From: Acanthosepion esculentum
Lineage: Eukaryota > Mollusca > Cephalopoda > Sepiida > Sepiidae
DNA: 64,000 nt
Direction of reading: 5' to 3'
Assembly: GCA_964036315.1 (NCBI GenBank)
Contig: CAXIWW010000817.1
Span: 2,577,501-2,641,500 of the forward strand
Shown here: positions 34,385 through 46,842 of the stretch, in pieces
How positions within the stretch are numbered: the stretch's first letter is position 1
Layout of the letters: every line of letters starts with the position of its first letter
Program-made: the position numbers and the translations under genes
The notes under the pieces: model-generated
The model's database searches: none
The model's input: only the letters and a program-made list of their open reading frames with translations
What the model was told of the DNA's origin: nothing

Positions 34385-37300
34385 CTGCTGCTACAAAACC
34401 GCATTTCCTGGCTCTTTTGTGAAAACTGCCTTACAAGCAATCTCAGGCTGATACAAGCCCACACCTGCTGGCTTTTCTGTGAAAACTGCGCTAAAATCAA
34501 TCTCTGGTTGCTACAAGCTGACTACGCCTGTCTCTTTTGTGACCACTGCCTTACAAGCAATCTCAGGTTGCTAAAAATCGACATCTCCTGACTCTTTTGT
34601 GAAAACTGCCTTATAATCAATCTCAGGTTGCAGCAAGCTAATTCTCCTGGCTTTTTGTGCCATTTGCCTTACAAGCAATCCCACGCAGCTACGAGCCCAT
34701 TTCTCCTGGCTTGTTGTGACAACTGCCTTCCAACGAATCTCAGGCTGCAGGATGCCCAATTCTGCTGGCTCATTTTGTGAAAACAGCCTTACAATCAATC
34801 TCAGGCTGTACAATCCGAATACGCCTGGCTCTTTTGTGACACCTGCCTTACAAGCAATCTCAGGCTGCTACGAGCCTATTTCTCCTGGCTTTTTGTGGAA
34901 AGTGCCTTACACGCAAACATAGGATTCTACGAGCCGGTTCTCCTGGGAGATTTGTGAAAATTGCCTTACAAGCAATCTCATTCTTCTACAAGCCTACACC
35001 TGCTGGCACTTTTAAGACAACTGCATTACAAGCAATCTCAGGCTGCTAAAAATTCGATCTCCTGGGTCTTTCGTGACAACTGCCTTACAAGCAATCTCAG
35101 GCTGCAGCAAGCCCAATGTTCCTGGCTTTTTTGCAAATTGCCTTACAAAATAATCCCAGGCTGCTACGAGCCGATTTCTCAAGGCTCTTTTGTGGCGACT
35201 GCCTTACAAGCAATCTCAGGCTGCTACAAGACGAATTCTACTGGCTCTTTTGTGACAACTCCCTTACAAGCAATGTCAGGCTGCTATGATCCGATTTCTC
35301 TTGAGACTTTTGTGAAAACTGCCTTACATGAAATCTCAGGCTGCTACAAGCCGAATACGCCTTGCTCTTTTGTGGCAACTGCCTTACAAGCAGTCTCAGG
35401 CTGCTACAAAACGACATATCCTGGCTCTTTTGTGAAAACTGCCTTACAACGATCTCAGGCTAATACGAGCCTACACCTGCTGGCTCCTCTGTGAAAACTG
35501 CCTTACAAGCAATCTCAGGTTGCTATGGGCCGACTTCATCGGGCAATTTGTGAAAACTGTCTTACAAAGGATCTCAGGTTGCTACAAGACGATTTCTCCT
35601 GCCTCTATTCTGCGAACTGCCTTCCAAGCAATCTCAGGCTTCTACGAGCCTGGCTCTTCTATGACAACTGCCTTACAAGCAATCTCAGGCTGCTACGAGC
35701 CGATCTCCTGGCTCTTTTGTGCCAATTGCCTTACAAGCCATCCCAGCCTCTACTAGCGGATTTCACCTGGCTCTTTTGTGGCAACTGCCTTAAAAGCAAT
35801 CTCAGGCTGCTACAAGCCGAATTCTCCAGGCTCTTTTGTGACAACTGATTAAAAGCAATCTCAGGCTTCTACGAGCCGTCATCTTTTTTTTTGTGACAAA
35901 TGCCTTAAAAGCAATCTCAGACTGCTACAAGCCTTCTACGCCTGGCCTTACAAGCAATCTCAGGGTTCAGCAAGCCTAATTCTACTGGCTTTTTGCCAAT
36001 TGCCTTACAAACCATCCCAGGCTGCTGCGGGCTGATTTCTTCTGGCTCTTTTGTGGCAACTGCCTTACAAGCAATCTCAGGCTGCTACAAGACGAATTCT
36101 CCTGGCTCTTTTGTGACAACTGCCTTACAAGAAATGTCAGGCTGCTCCGAGCCGACTTCTCTTGGCTCTCTTGTGAAAACTGCCTTTCAAGCAATCTCAT
36201 GCTTCTACAAACCCACATCTCTTGTCTCTTTTGTGAAAACTGCCTTACAAGCAATCTCAGCCTGCTACAAGCCGAATTGGCCGCTACAAATCGACATATA
36301 CTGGTTCTTTTGTGACAACTGCCTTACAAGCAATCTCAGGCTGACGCTAGTCCAATTCTCCTTATTTTTGTGCTAATTGCCTTACAACCAATCCCAGGCT
36401 GCTACGAACCGATTTCTCCTGGCTCATCTGTGTCATCTGCCTTAAAAGCATTCTCAGGCTGCAGCAATATGAATTCTCCTGCCTTTTTGTGCAAATTGCC
36501 TTACAAGCAATCCCAGGCGTCTACGAGCCGATTTCTCCTGGCGCTTTTGTGGCAACTGCCTTACAAGAAATCTCAGGCTGCTACAAGCCGAATTCTCCTG
36601 GCGCTTTTATGACAACTGCCTTACAATCAATGTCAGGCTGCTACGAGCCGACATCTCCTGTCTCTTTTGTGACAACTGCTTTACAAGCAATCTCAGTCTT
36701 CCGCCAGGACAGTTCTCCTGACTTTTTGTGCCAATTGCCTTAAAAGCAATCCCAGGCGGCTACGTGCCGATTTCTCCTGTCTCTTTTGTGGTAACTGCCT
36801 TACAAGCAATCTCAGGCTGCTACAAGCCGAATACGCCTGGCTCTTTTGTGACAGCTGCCTTACAAGAAATCTCAGGCTGCTACAAGTCGGTTTCTCCTCG
36901 CGCTTTTGTGACAACTGCCTTACAAGCAATGTCAGGCTGCTACGAGCCGACTTCTCTTGGCTCTTTTGTGAAAACTGCGTTACAAGTAATATCAGGCTGC
37001 TAAAAGCCGAATACGCCTGGCAATTATTGTGAAACTGCCTTGCAAGAAATCTCAGGCCGCCACGTATCGATATCTCCTTTCTCTTTTGTGACAACTGCCT
37101 TACAAGCAATGTCAGGCTTCCGCCAGCACAATTCTCCTGACTTTTTGTGCCAATTGCCTTAAGAGCAATCCCAGGCGGCTAAGTGCCGATTTCTCCTGGT
37201 TCTTTTGTGGTAACTGCCTTACAAGCAATCTCAGGCTGCTACAAGACGAATTCTCCTGGCTCTATTGTGACAACTGCCATACAAGCAATCTCAGGTTGCT

Positions 37301-37690
37301 ACGAACCGATTTCCCCAGGCTCATCTGTGGCATCTGCTTTACAAGCATTCTCAGGCTGCAGCATTATGAATTCTCCTGGCTTTTTATGCGAATTGCCTTA
37401 CAAGCAATCCCAGGCGGCGACAAGCCAATTTCTCCTGGCTATTTTGCGGCAACTGCCTTACAAGCAATATCAGGCTGCTACGAGCCGACTTCTCCTGACT
37501 CTTTTGTGACAACTGCCTTACAAGCAATCTCAGGCAACTACAAGCCGAATACGCCTGGCTCTTTTGTGAAAACTGCCTTCAAAGCAATCTAGGCTGCTAC
37601 AAAACGACATCTCCTGTCTCTTTTTTTCAAAACTGCCTTACAAGCAATCTCAGCCTGCTACAAGCCGAATAGGCCTAGCTCTTGTGTGAA
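34385..37690 (+). repeat. S60 satellite array, plus orientation, upstream of second S42 block
   Basis: About 55 monomers of the 60-bp family. The first part repeats the subtype order found from about 2858: TGCTACAAAACCGCATTTCC, then AAGCCCACACCTGCTGGC, AAACATAGGATTCTACGAGC and CTGCTGGCACTTTTAAGACA. The frames starting at 3129 and 34961 (offset 31832 bp) share a long N-terminal translation. The truncated-monomer marker TTGGCCGCTACAAATCG lies at 36277. The block ends at CTCTTGTGTGAA, joined to GCCCCACCCAGAAGAC of S42, and unlike the first unit no minus-oriented S60 lies at this border. Confidence 0.94.
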
Positions 37691-37698
37691 GCCCCACC
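37680..37698. other. S60+/S42 junction, second block
   Basis: CTCTTGTGTGAAGCCCCACC: the S60 tail (CTCTTTTGTGAA, altered) meets the S42 CCCACCCAG part. The junction type differs from that at 6790. Confidence 0.8.
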
Positions 37699-40600
37699 CA
37701 GAAGACAGTCCCAGAAAGACCCACTCAGACGAATCCAAGTCCCAGAAAGTCCCACGCAGACGACACCCAGTCCCAGAAAGTCCCACGCAGACGACCCCCA
37801 GTCCCAGAAAGTCAACCGCAGACGACACCCCACCCAGAAGACAGTCCCATATATCCATCGCAGACGACCCTCCCACCAAGGAGACAGTCCCAGAAAGTCC
37901 CAAGCAGACGACCCCCAGTCCAAGAAAGTCCCACGCAGAAGAACTCCCACCCAGGGGACAGACCCAGAAAGTCCCACGCAGATGACCCCTCACCCAGGAG
38001 ACAGACCCAGAAAGTCCCACGCAGACGACCCCCAGTCCCAGAAAGTCCCACGCAGACGACCCCCACCCAGAAGACAGTCCCAGAAAGTCCAACGCAGACG
38101 ACCCCCAGTCCCAGAAAGTCCCACGCAGACGACCCCTAATCCCAGAAAGTCCCACGCAGACGACCCCCCACCCAGGAGACAGTCCCAGAAAGTCCCACGC
38201 AGAAGACCCCCAGTCCCAGAAAGTCCCACGCAGACGACCGCCCACCCAGGAGACAGTCCCAGAAAGTCCCACGCAGACGACACCCAGTCCCAAAAAGTCC
38301 CACGCAGAAGACCCCAGTCCCAGAAAGTCCCATGCAGACGACCCCCACCCAGGAGACAGTCCCAGAAAGTCCCACGCAGACGACCCCCGACCCAGGAGGC
38401 AGTCCCAGAAAGTCCCACGCAGACGAACCCCAGTCCCAGAAAGTCCCACGCAGACGACACCCCAACCAGGAGACAGTTCTCAGAATGTCCCAAACAGAAG
38501 ACCTCCCACCCAGGTGACAGTCCCAGAAAGTCCCTCAAAGACGACCCCCACTCCCAGAAAGTCCCACGCAGACGACCCTCAGTCACAGAAAATCCCACGC
38601 AGACGTGCCCCACACCCAGGAGACAGTCCCAGAATGTCCCACGCAGACGACACCCAGTCTAAGAAATTCCCATGCAGAAGACCCCCACCCAGGAGACATT
38701 CCCAGAAAGTCCATAGCAGACGACCCCCCACACAGGAGAGAGTCCCAGAAAGTCCAACGCAGACGAGACCCGACCCAGGAGACAGTCCAAGAAAATCCCA
38801 TGCAGACGACCCCACTTCCCGAAAGTCCCACGTAGACGGCCCCCAATCACAGAATGTCCCACGCAGACGACCCCATTCCAAGAAATTCCAACGCAGACGA
38901 CCTCCACCCTGCAGACAGTCCCAGAAAGTCCCAGGGAGACGACCCCCAGTCCCAGAAAGTCCCACGCAGACGATCCCCAGTCCCTGAAAGTCCCACGCAG
39001 ACGACACCCTTGTCCCAGAAAGTCCCACGCAGACGACCTCCAGTCCAAGAAAGTCCCACGCAGACGACCCACCACCCAGGAGACAGTCCCAGAAGGACCG
39101 ACGCAGACGACCCCCAGTCCCAGAAAGTCCCAAAGACGACCCCCCAACCAGGAGACAGTCCCAGAAAGTCCCACGCAGACGAGCCCCCACCCAGGAGACA
39201 GTCCCAGAAAGTCCCACGCAGACGACACCCATTCCGAGAAAGTCCAACGCAGACGACCCCCAGTCCCAGGAAGTCCAACGCAGACGACCCACAGTCCTAG
39301 GAGACAGTCCCAGAAAGTCCCACGCAGACGGCCCCCAGTCCCAGAAAGTCCCACGCAGACGACCCCCAGTCCGACAAAGTCACACGCAGAAGACCCCAGT
39401 CCCAGAAAGTCCCACGCAGACGACCCCCAGTCCCAGAAAGTCCCATGCAGATGACCCCCCACCCAGGAGACAGTCCCAGAAAGTCCCAAGCAGACGACCC
39501 CCACACAGGAGACAGTCCAAGAATGTCCCACGTAGACGACCCAGATTCACAGAAAGTCACACGCAGAAGACCCCCAGTCCCAGAAAGTCCCACGCAGATG
39601 ACACAACACACAGGAGACAGTTCTCAGAAAGTCCAAAACAGACGACCCCCCACCCAGGAGACAGTCCCAGAAAGTCCCACGCAGACGACCCCCACTCCCA
39701 GAAAGTCCCACGCAGAAGGCCCCCAGTCCCAGAATGTCCCACGCAGGCGACCCCAGTCCCATAAAGTCCCACGCAGACAACCCCCAGTCCCACAAAGTCC
39801 CACGCAGACGACACCGCACCCAGGAGACTGTCCGAGACAGACCCACGCAGACGACCCACTGTCCCAGAAAGTCCCACGCAGACGAGTCCCCACCCAGGAA
39901 ACAGTCCCAGAAAGTCCCACGCAGACGACCCCAGTCCCAGAAAGTCCCACGCAGACGGCCCCCCACCCAGGAGACAGTCCCAGAAAGTCCCACGCAGACG
40001 ACCCCCAGTCACAGAAAATCCCACGCATACGTGCCCCCCACCCAGAAGCCAGTCCCAGAAAGTCCCAAAAAGACGACCCAGGAGACTGTCCCAGAAAGTC
40101 CCACGCAGACGACCCCCAGTCCCAGAAAGTCCCACGCAGACAACCCCCAGTCCCACAAAGTCCCACGCAGACGACACCGCACCCAGGAGACTGTCCCAGA
40201 CAGACCCACGCAGATGAACCACTGTCCCAGAAAGTCCCACGCAGACGAGTCCCCACCAAGGAAAGAGTCCCAGAAAGTCCCACGCAGACGACCACCCACC
40301 CAGGAGAGAGTCCCAGAAGGACCCACGCAGACGAACCCCAGTCCCAGAAATTCCAAAGCAGACGACCCCCAGTCCCAAAAATCCCACGCAGACGACACCG
40401 CACCCAGGAGACTGTCCCAGAAAGACCCATGCAGACGACCCCCCCACCAAGGAGACAGCCCCAGAAAGTCCCACGCAGACGAAACACCTCCCAGGAGACA
40501 GTCCCAGAAAGACCGACGCAGACGACCCCCAGTCCCAGAAAGTCCCACGCAGACGACTCCCCACCCAGGAGACAGTCCCAGAAAGTCCCACGCAGAAGAC

Positions 40601-40930
40601 CGCCCACCCAGGAGAGAATCCAAGAAAGACCCACGCAGACGACCCCGAGTCACAGAAAGTCCCATGCCGACGACACCCCACCCAGGTGACAGTCCCAGAT
40701 ATCCCAAGCAGACGACCCCCACCCAGGAGACAGTCCCAGAAAGTCCAACGCAGACGAGCCCCAGTCGAAGAAAGTCCCACGCAGACGACCCCCAGACAGG
40801 AGACAGTCCCAGCAAGACCCACGCAGACGACCCCCAGTCACAGAAAGTGCCACGCAGAAGAACACCCACCCAGGAGACAGTCCCAGAAAGTCCCACGCAG
40901 ACGACCCCCCACCCAGGAGACAGTCCCAGA

Positions 40931-42954
40931 ATGTCCCACGCAGACGAGCCCCCAGTCCAAGAAAGTCCCACCCAGACGACCCTCACCAAGGTGACAGTCC
41001 CAGAAAGTCCCACGCAGACGACCCCCCGTCCCAGGAAGTCCCATGCAGACGACCCCCACCCAGGAGACTGTCCCAGACAGACCCACGCAGGCGAACCACT
41101 GTCCCAGAAAGTCCCACGCAGAAGACCACCCACCGAGGAGAGAGTCCCAGAAGGACCCACGCAGACGACCCCCTGTCCCAGAAATTCCAACGCAGACGAC
41201 CCCCAGTCCCACAAAGTCCCACGCAGACGACACCGCACCCAGGAGACTGTCCCAGAAAGACTAATGCAGACGACCCCCCCCACCAAGGAGACAGCCCCAG
41301 AAAGTCCCACGCAGACGAAACACCTCCCAGGAGACAGTCCCAGAAAGTCCCATGCAGACGACCCCCCACCCAGGAGACAGTCCCAGAAAGTCCCACGCAG
41401 ACGACACCCCCCCCACCAAGGAGACAGTCCCAGAAAGTCCCACGCAGACGACCCCCAGTCCCAGAAAGTCCCACGCAGACGACTCCCCACCCAGGAGACA
41501 GTCCCAGAAAGTCCCACGCAGAAGACCGCCCACCCAGGAGAGAGTGCAAGAAAGACCCACGCAGACGACCCCGAGTCACAGAAAGTCCCATGCCGACGAC
41601 ACCCCACCCAGGAGACAGTCCCAGATATCCCAAGCAGACGACCCCCACCCAGGAGACAGTCCCAGAAAGTCCAACGCAGTCGAGCCCCAGTCGAAGAAAG
41701 TCCCACACAGACGACCCCCAGACAGGAGACAGTCCCAGCAAGACCCACGCAGACGACCCCCAGTCACAGAAAGTGCCACGCAGAAGAACACCCACCCAGG
41801 AGACAGTCCCAGAAAGTCCCACGCAGACGACCCCCAGTCCAAGAAAATCCAACGCAGACGAACACCCACCCAGGAGACAGTCCCAGAATGTCCCACGCAG
41901 GAGACACTCCCAGAAAGTCCCACGCAGACGTTCCCCAGTCCCAGAAAGTCCCACGCAGACCAGCCGCCACCCAGGAGACAGTCCCATAAAGTCCCACGCA
42001 GTCGATCCCCAGTCCCAGAAAGTCACATGCAGAGGACCCCCCACCCATGTGACAGTCCCAGATATCCGACGCAGATGACCCCGCACCCAGGAGACAGTCC
42101 CAGAAAGTCCCACGCAGACGACCCCCATTCCCAGAAAGTCCCACGCAGAAGACACCCAGTCCCAGGAAGTCCCATGCAGACGACCCACAGTCCCAGGAGA
42201 CATTCCCAGAATGTCCCACGCAGACGACCCCCCAACCAGGAGACAGTCCCAGAAAGTCCCACGCAGACGACCCCCATTCCCAGAAAGTCCCACGCAGACG
42301 ACCCCAGTCGCAGGAAGTCAAACGCAGACGACCCACAGTCCCAGGAGACATTCCCAGAAAGTCCCACGCAGACGGCCCCCAGTCCCAGAAAGTCCCACGC
42401 AGACGACCCCCAGTCCGACAAAGTCACACGCAGAAGACCCCCAGTCCCAGAAAGTCCCACGCAGACTACACCCCACACAGGAGACAGTTCTCAGAAAGTC
42501 CCACGCAGACGGCCCCCAGTCCCAGAAAGTACCACGCAGACGACCCCAGTCCCAGAAAGTCCCACGCAGCCGGCCCCTCAACCAGGAGACAGTCCCAGAA
42601 AGTCCAACGTAGACTACCCCCAGTCACAGAAAATTCCACGCAGACGTTCCCCCCACCCAGGAGACAGTCCCCGAATGTCCCACGCAGACGACCCCCAGTC
42701 TAAGAAAGTCCCATGAAGACGACCCACACGAAGGAGACAGTCCCAGAAAGTCCCATGCAGACGACCCCCACTCCCAGAAAGTCCCTCGTAGACGGCCCCC
42801 AGTCACAGAAAGTCCAACGCAGACGACCCCCAGTCCCAGAAAGTCCCACGCAAACGACCCCCACCCAGCAGACAGTCCCAGAAAGGTCCACGCAGACAAC
42901 CCCCAGTCCCAGAAAATCCCATGCAGACGACCCCCACCAGGAGACAGTCCCAGA
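40931..42954 (+). repeat. S42 large tandem duplication, copy 1 (about 2.02 kb)
   Basis: The copy starts at ATGTCCCACGCAGACGAGCC and ends just before the same motif at 42955. The translated frames at 41764-42351, 42023-42478, 42211-42612 and 42318-42581 recur with identical sequence 2068 bp downstream, on both strands and in different frames. I therefore see essentially no differences over more than 1 kb. Confidence 0.93.
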
Positions 42955-45010
42955 ATGTCCCACGCAGACGAGCCCCCAGTCCAAGAAAGTCCCACCCAGA
43001 CGACCCTCACCAAGGTGACAGTCCCAGAAAGTCCCACGCAGACGACCCCCCGTCCCAGGAAGTCCCATGCAGACGACCCCCACCCAGGAGACTGTCCCAG
43101 ACAGACCCACGCAGGCGAACCACTGTCCCAGAAAGTCCCACGCAGAAGACCACCCACCGAGGAGAGAGTCCCAGAAGGACCCACGCAGACGACCCCCTGT
43201 CCCAGAAATTCCAACGCAGACGACCCCCAGTCCCACAAAGTCCCACGCAGACGACACCGCACCCAGGAGACTGTCCCAGAAAGACTAATGCAGACGACCC
43301 CCCCCACCAAGGAGACAGCCCCAGAAAGTCCCACGCAGACGAAACACCTCCCAGGAGACAGTCCCAGAAAGTCCCATGCAGACGACCCCCCACCCAGGAG
43401 ACAGTCCCAGAAAGTCCCACGCAGACGACACCCCCCCCCACCAAGGAGACAGTCCCAGAAAGTCCCACGCAGACGAAACACCTCCCAGGAGACAGTCCCA
43501 GAAAGTCCCACGCAGACGACCCCCAGTCCCAGAAAGTCCCACGCAGACGACTCCCCACCCAGGAGACAGTCCCAGAAAGTCCCACGCAGAAGACCGCCCA
43601 CCCAGGAGAGAGTGCAAGAAAGACCCACGCAGACGACCCCGAGTCACAGAAAGTCCCATGCCGACGACACCCCACCCAGGAGACAGTCCCAGATATCCCA
43701 AGCAGACGACCCCCACCCAGGAGACAGTCCCAGAAAGTCCAACGCAGTCGAGCCCCAGTCGAAGAAAGTCCCACACAGACGACCCCCAGACAGGAGACAG
43801 TCCCAGCAAGACCCACGCAGACGACCCCCAGTCACAGAAAGTGCCACGCAGAAGAACACCCACCCAGGAGACAGTCCCAGAAAGTCCCACGCAGACGACC
43901 CCCAGTCCAAGAAAATCCAACGCAGACGAACACCCACCCAGGAGACAGTCCCAGAATGTCCCACGCAGGAGACACTCCCAGAAAGTCCCACGCAGACGTT
44001 CCCCAGTCCCAGAAAGTCCCACGCAGACCAGCCGCCACCCAGGAGACAGTCCCATAAAGTCCCACGCAGTCGATCCCCAGTCCCAGAAAGTCACATGCAG
44101 AGGACCCCCCACCCATGTGACAGTCCCAGATATCCGACGCAGATGACCCCGCACCCAGGAGACAGTCCCAGAAAGTCCCACGCAGACGACCCCCATTCCC
44201 AGAAAGTCCCACGCAGAAGACACCCAGTCCCAGGAAGTCCCATGCAGACGACCCACAGTCCCAGGAGACATTCCCAGAATGTCCCACGCAGACGACCCCC
44301 CAACCAGGAGACAGTCCCAGAAAGTCCCACGCAGACGACCCCCATTCCCAGAAAGTCCCACGCAGACGACCCCAGTCGCAGGAAGTCAAACGCAGACGAC
44401 CCACAGTCCCAGGAGACATTCCCAGAAAGTCCCACGCAGACGGCCCCCAGTCCCAGAAAGTCCCACGCAGACGACCCCCAGTCCGACAAAGTCACACGCA
44501 GAAGACCCCCAGTCCCAGAAAGTCCCACGCAGACTACACCCCACACAGGAGACAGTTCTCAGAAAGTCCCACGCAGACGGCCCCCAGTCCCAGAAAGTAC
44601 CACGCAGACGACCCCAGTCCCAGAAAGTCCCACGCAGCCGGCCCCTCAACCAGGAGACAGTCCCAGAAAGTCCAACGTAGACTACCCCCAGTCACAGAAA
44701 ATTCCACGCAGACGTTCCCCCCACCCAGGAGACAGTCCCCGAATGTCCCACGCAGACGACCCCCAGTCTAAGAAAGTCCCATGAAGACGACCCACACGAA
44801 GGAGACAGTCCCAGAAAGTCCCATGCAGACGACCCCCACTCCCAGAAAGTCCCTCGTAGACGGCCCCCAGTCACAGAAAGTCCAACGCAGACGACCCCCA
44901 GTCCCAGAAAGTCCCACGCAAACGACCCCCACCCAGCAGACAGTCCCAGAAAGGTCCACGCAGACAACCCCCAGTCCCAGAAAATCCCATGCAGACGACC
45001 CCCACCAGGA
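42955..45010 (+). repeat. S42 large tandem duplication, copy 2 (about 2.06 kb)
   Basis: This is the second copy of 40931-42954. The offset is 2024 bp at its start and 2068 bp from about 43490 on, because this copy has one additional 42-44 bp unit with AAACACCTCCCAGGAGAC. Similarity ends near 45010, where GGAGACATTCCCAGAAAGTC replaces GGAGACAGTCCCAGAATGTC. A partial third relative (the CAGCCCCAGAAAGTCCC to AAACACCTCCCAGG segment) lies near 40450. Confidence 0.92.
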
Positions 45011-45339
45011 GACATTCCCAGAAAGTCCAACGCAGATGAGCCCCACCCAGGAGACAGTCCCACAAAGTCCAACGCAGACGACCCCCAGTCCAAGAAAGTC
45101 CAACGCAGACGAACACCAGTCTCAGAAAGTCCCAGGGAGACGAACCCCCACCCAGGAGACAGTCCCAGAAAGACACACTGAGACGACCCCCAGTCCCAGA
45201 ATGTACCACGCAGACGACCCCCAGTCCCAGAAAGACCCACCCAGACGATCCCCAGTCCCAGAAAAATCCCACAAAGACGACCCCCCCATCCACGAGAGTG
45301 TCCCAGAAAGACCCACGCAGACGGCACCCAGTCCCAGAA

Positions 45340-45610
45340 AGTCCCACGTAGACCACACCCCAACCAGAAGACAGTCCCAGAAAGTCCCACGCAGACGACC
45401 CCCAGTCCCAGAAAGCCCACACAGACGACCCCCAGACCCAGAAAGTCCCACGCAGACTACCCCCAGTCCCAGAAAGTCCCACGTAGACCACCCCCCAACC
45501 AGAAGACAGTCCCAGAAAATCCCACGCAGACGACCCCCAGTCCCAGAAAGCCCACGCAGACGACCCCCAGTCCCAGAAAGTCCCACGCAGACTACCCCCA
45601 GTCCCAGAAA
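45340..45610 (+). repeat. Short 135-bp S42 duplication
   Basis: The variant string ACGTAGACCAC...CAACCAGAAGACAGTCCC begins at 45346 and 45481, and both are followed by an AGAAAGCCCAC monomer lacking the usual TC. It is a local tandem duplication of four units with a few substitutions. Confidence 0.8.
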
Positions 45611-45999
45611 GTCCCACGCAGTCTACACCCTACCAAGGAGAGAGTCCCAGAAATACCCACGCAGACGACAACCACTCCAAGAAAAACGCATGCAGACGAT
45701 CCCCACCTAGGAGACAGAACCAGAAAGTCCCACGCAGACGACCCGCCACCCAGGAGACAGTCCCAGAAAGTCCAACGCAGACGAACCCCCACCCAGGAGA
45801 CAGTCCCAGAAAGACCCACGCAGACCAGCCCCAGTCCCAGAAAGACCCACACAAACGACCCCCAGTCCTAGGAAGTCCCATGCAGACGACCACCACCCAG
45901 GAGACAGTCCCAGAAAATCACACGCAGACGACGCCCACCCAGGAGACAGTCTCAGAAAATCCCACGCAGACGAGTCCCCACCCAGGAAACAGTCCCAGA

Positions 46000-46240
46000 A
46001 AGTCCCACGCAGACGACCCCCAGACAGGAGACAGTCCCAGCTAGACCCACGCAGACGACCCCCAGTCACAGAAAGTGCCACGCAGAAGAACACCCACCCA
46101 GGAGACAGTCCCAGAAAGTCCCACGCAGACGACCCCCAGACAGGAGACAGTCCCAGCTAGACCCACGCAGACGACCCCCAGTCACAGAAAGTGCCACGCA
46201 GAAGAACACCCACCCAGGAGACAGTCCCAGAAAGTCCCAC
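46000..46240 (+). repeat. Short 116-bp S42 duplication
   Basis: The segment containing CAGACAGGAGACAGTCCCAG and CTAGACCCACGCAGACG repeats with CTAG at 46041 and 46157, and continues identically through GTGCCACGCAGAAGAACACC. The same segment also occurs as CAGCAAGACCCACGC near 40811, 41728 and 43803. Confidence 0.85.
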
Positions 46241-46825
46241 GCAGACGACCCCCCACCCAGGAGACAGTCCCAGAATGTCCCACGCAGACGAGCCCCCAGT
46301 CCAAGAAAGTCCCACCCAGACGACCCTCACCAAGGAGACAGTCCCAGAAAGTCCCACGCAGACGACACCCACCCAGGAGACAGTCCCATAAAGTCCCACG
46401 CAGACGACCCCCCATCTCAGGAAGTCCCATGCAGACGACCCCCACCCAGGAGACAGTCCCAGAAAGTCCCACGCAGACGACCCCAAGTCCAAGAAAATCC
46501 AACGCAGACGAACACCCACCCAGGAGACAGTCCCAGAATGTCCAACGCAGACGACCCCCCACCCAGGAGACACTCCCAGAAATTCCCACGCAGACGACCC
46601 CCAGACCCAGAAAGTCCCACGCAGACGATCCCCCACCCAGGAGACAGTCCCAGAAAGTCCCAAACAGACGACCCCCACCCAGGAGACAATCCCAGAAATC
46701 AGACTCAGACGACCCCCAGTCCCAGAAAGTCCCATGGAGAGGAGCCCCACCCAGGATACTGTCCAAGAAAGTCCCACGCAGACGACCTCCAGTCCAAGAA
46801 AGTCCCATGCAGACGAGCCCCCACC

Positions 46826-46842
46826 CAGGAGACAGGCTGCTA
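46826..46842. other. S42/S60+ junction, second block
   Basis: AGGAGACAGGCTGCTAC: S42 GGAGACAG and S60 CAGGCTGCTAC overlap by CAG, a 3-bp microhomology. Confidence 0.82.

Larger units (their letters stand above)
37691..46835 (+). repeat. S42 GC-rich minisatellite array, second block (about 9.1 kb)
   Basis: The family and strand are the same as at 6790-16171, with mixed 42/43-bp and 31-bp units, but the internal order of variants and the HORs differ. Open frames reach 751 codons on the plus strand (39734-41989) and 579 codons on the minus strand (40009-41748) over the same DNA, which is expected from a repeat that is stop-free in all six frames and not from two real genes. Translations are low-complexity Pro/Arg/Ser/Thr/Gln (plus) or Gly/Leu/Val/Trp (minus). 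It ends GGAGACAG, sharing CAG with S60 CAGGCTGC. Confidence 0.95.

Noticed and set aside
40009..41748. 579-codon reverse-strand frame rich in Gly, Leu, Trp and Val
   Set aside because: It is the antisense reading of the same stop-free S42 units and overlaps the 751-codon plus frame.
39734..41989. 751-codon open frame rich in Pro, Arg, Ser and Thr
   Set aside because: It lies wholly in S42, whose consensus has no stops in any frame. Equally long frames run on the opposite strand, units of different length shift the frame freely, and there is no non-repeat domain, splice or promoter context.
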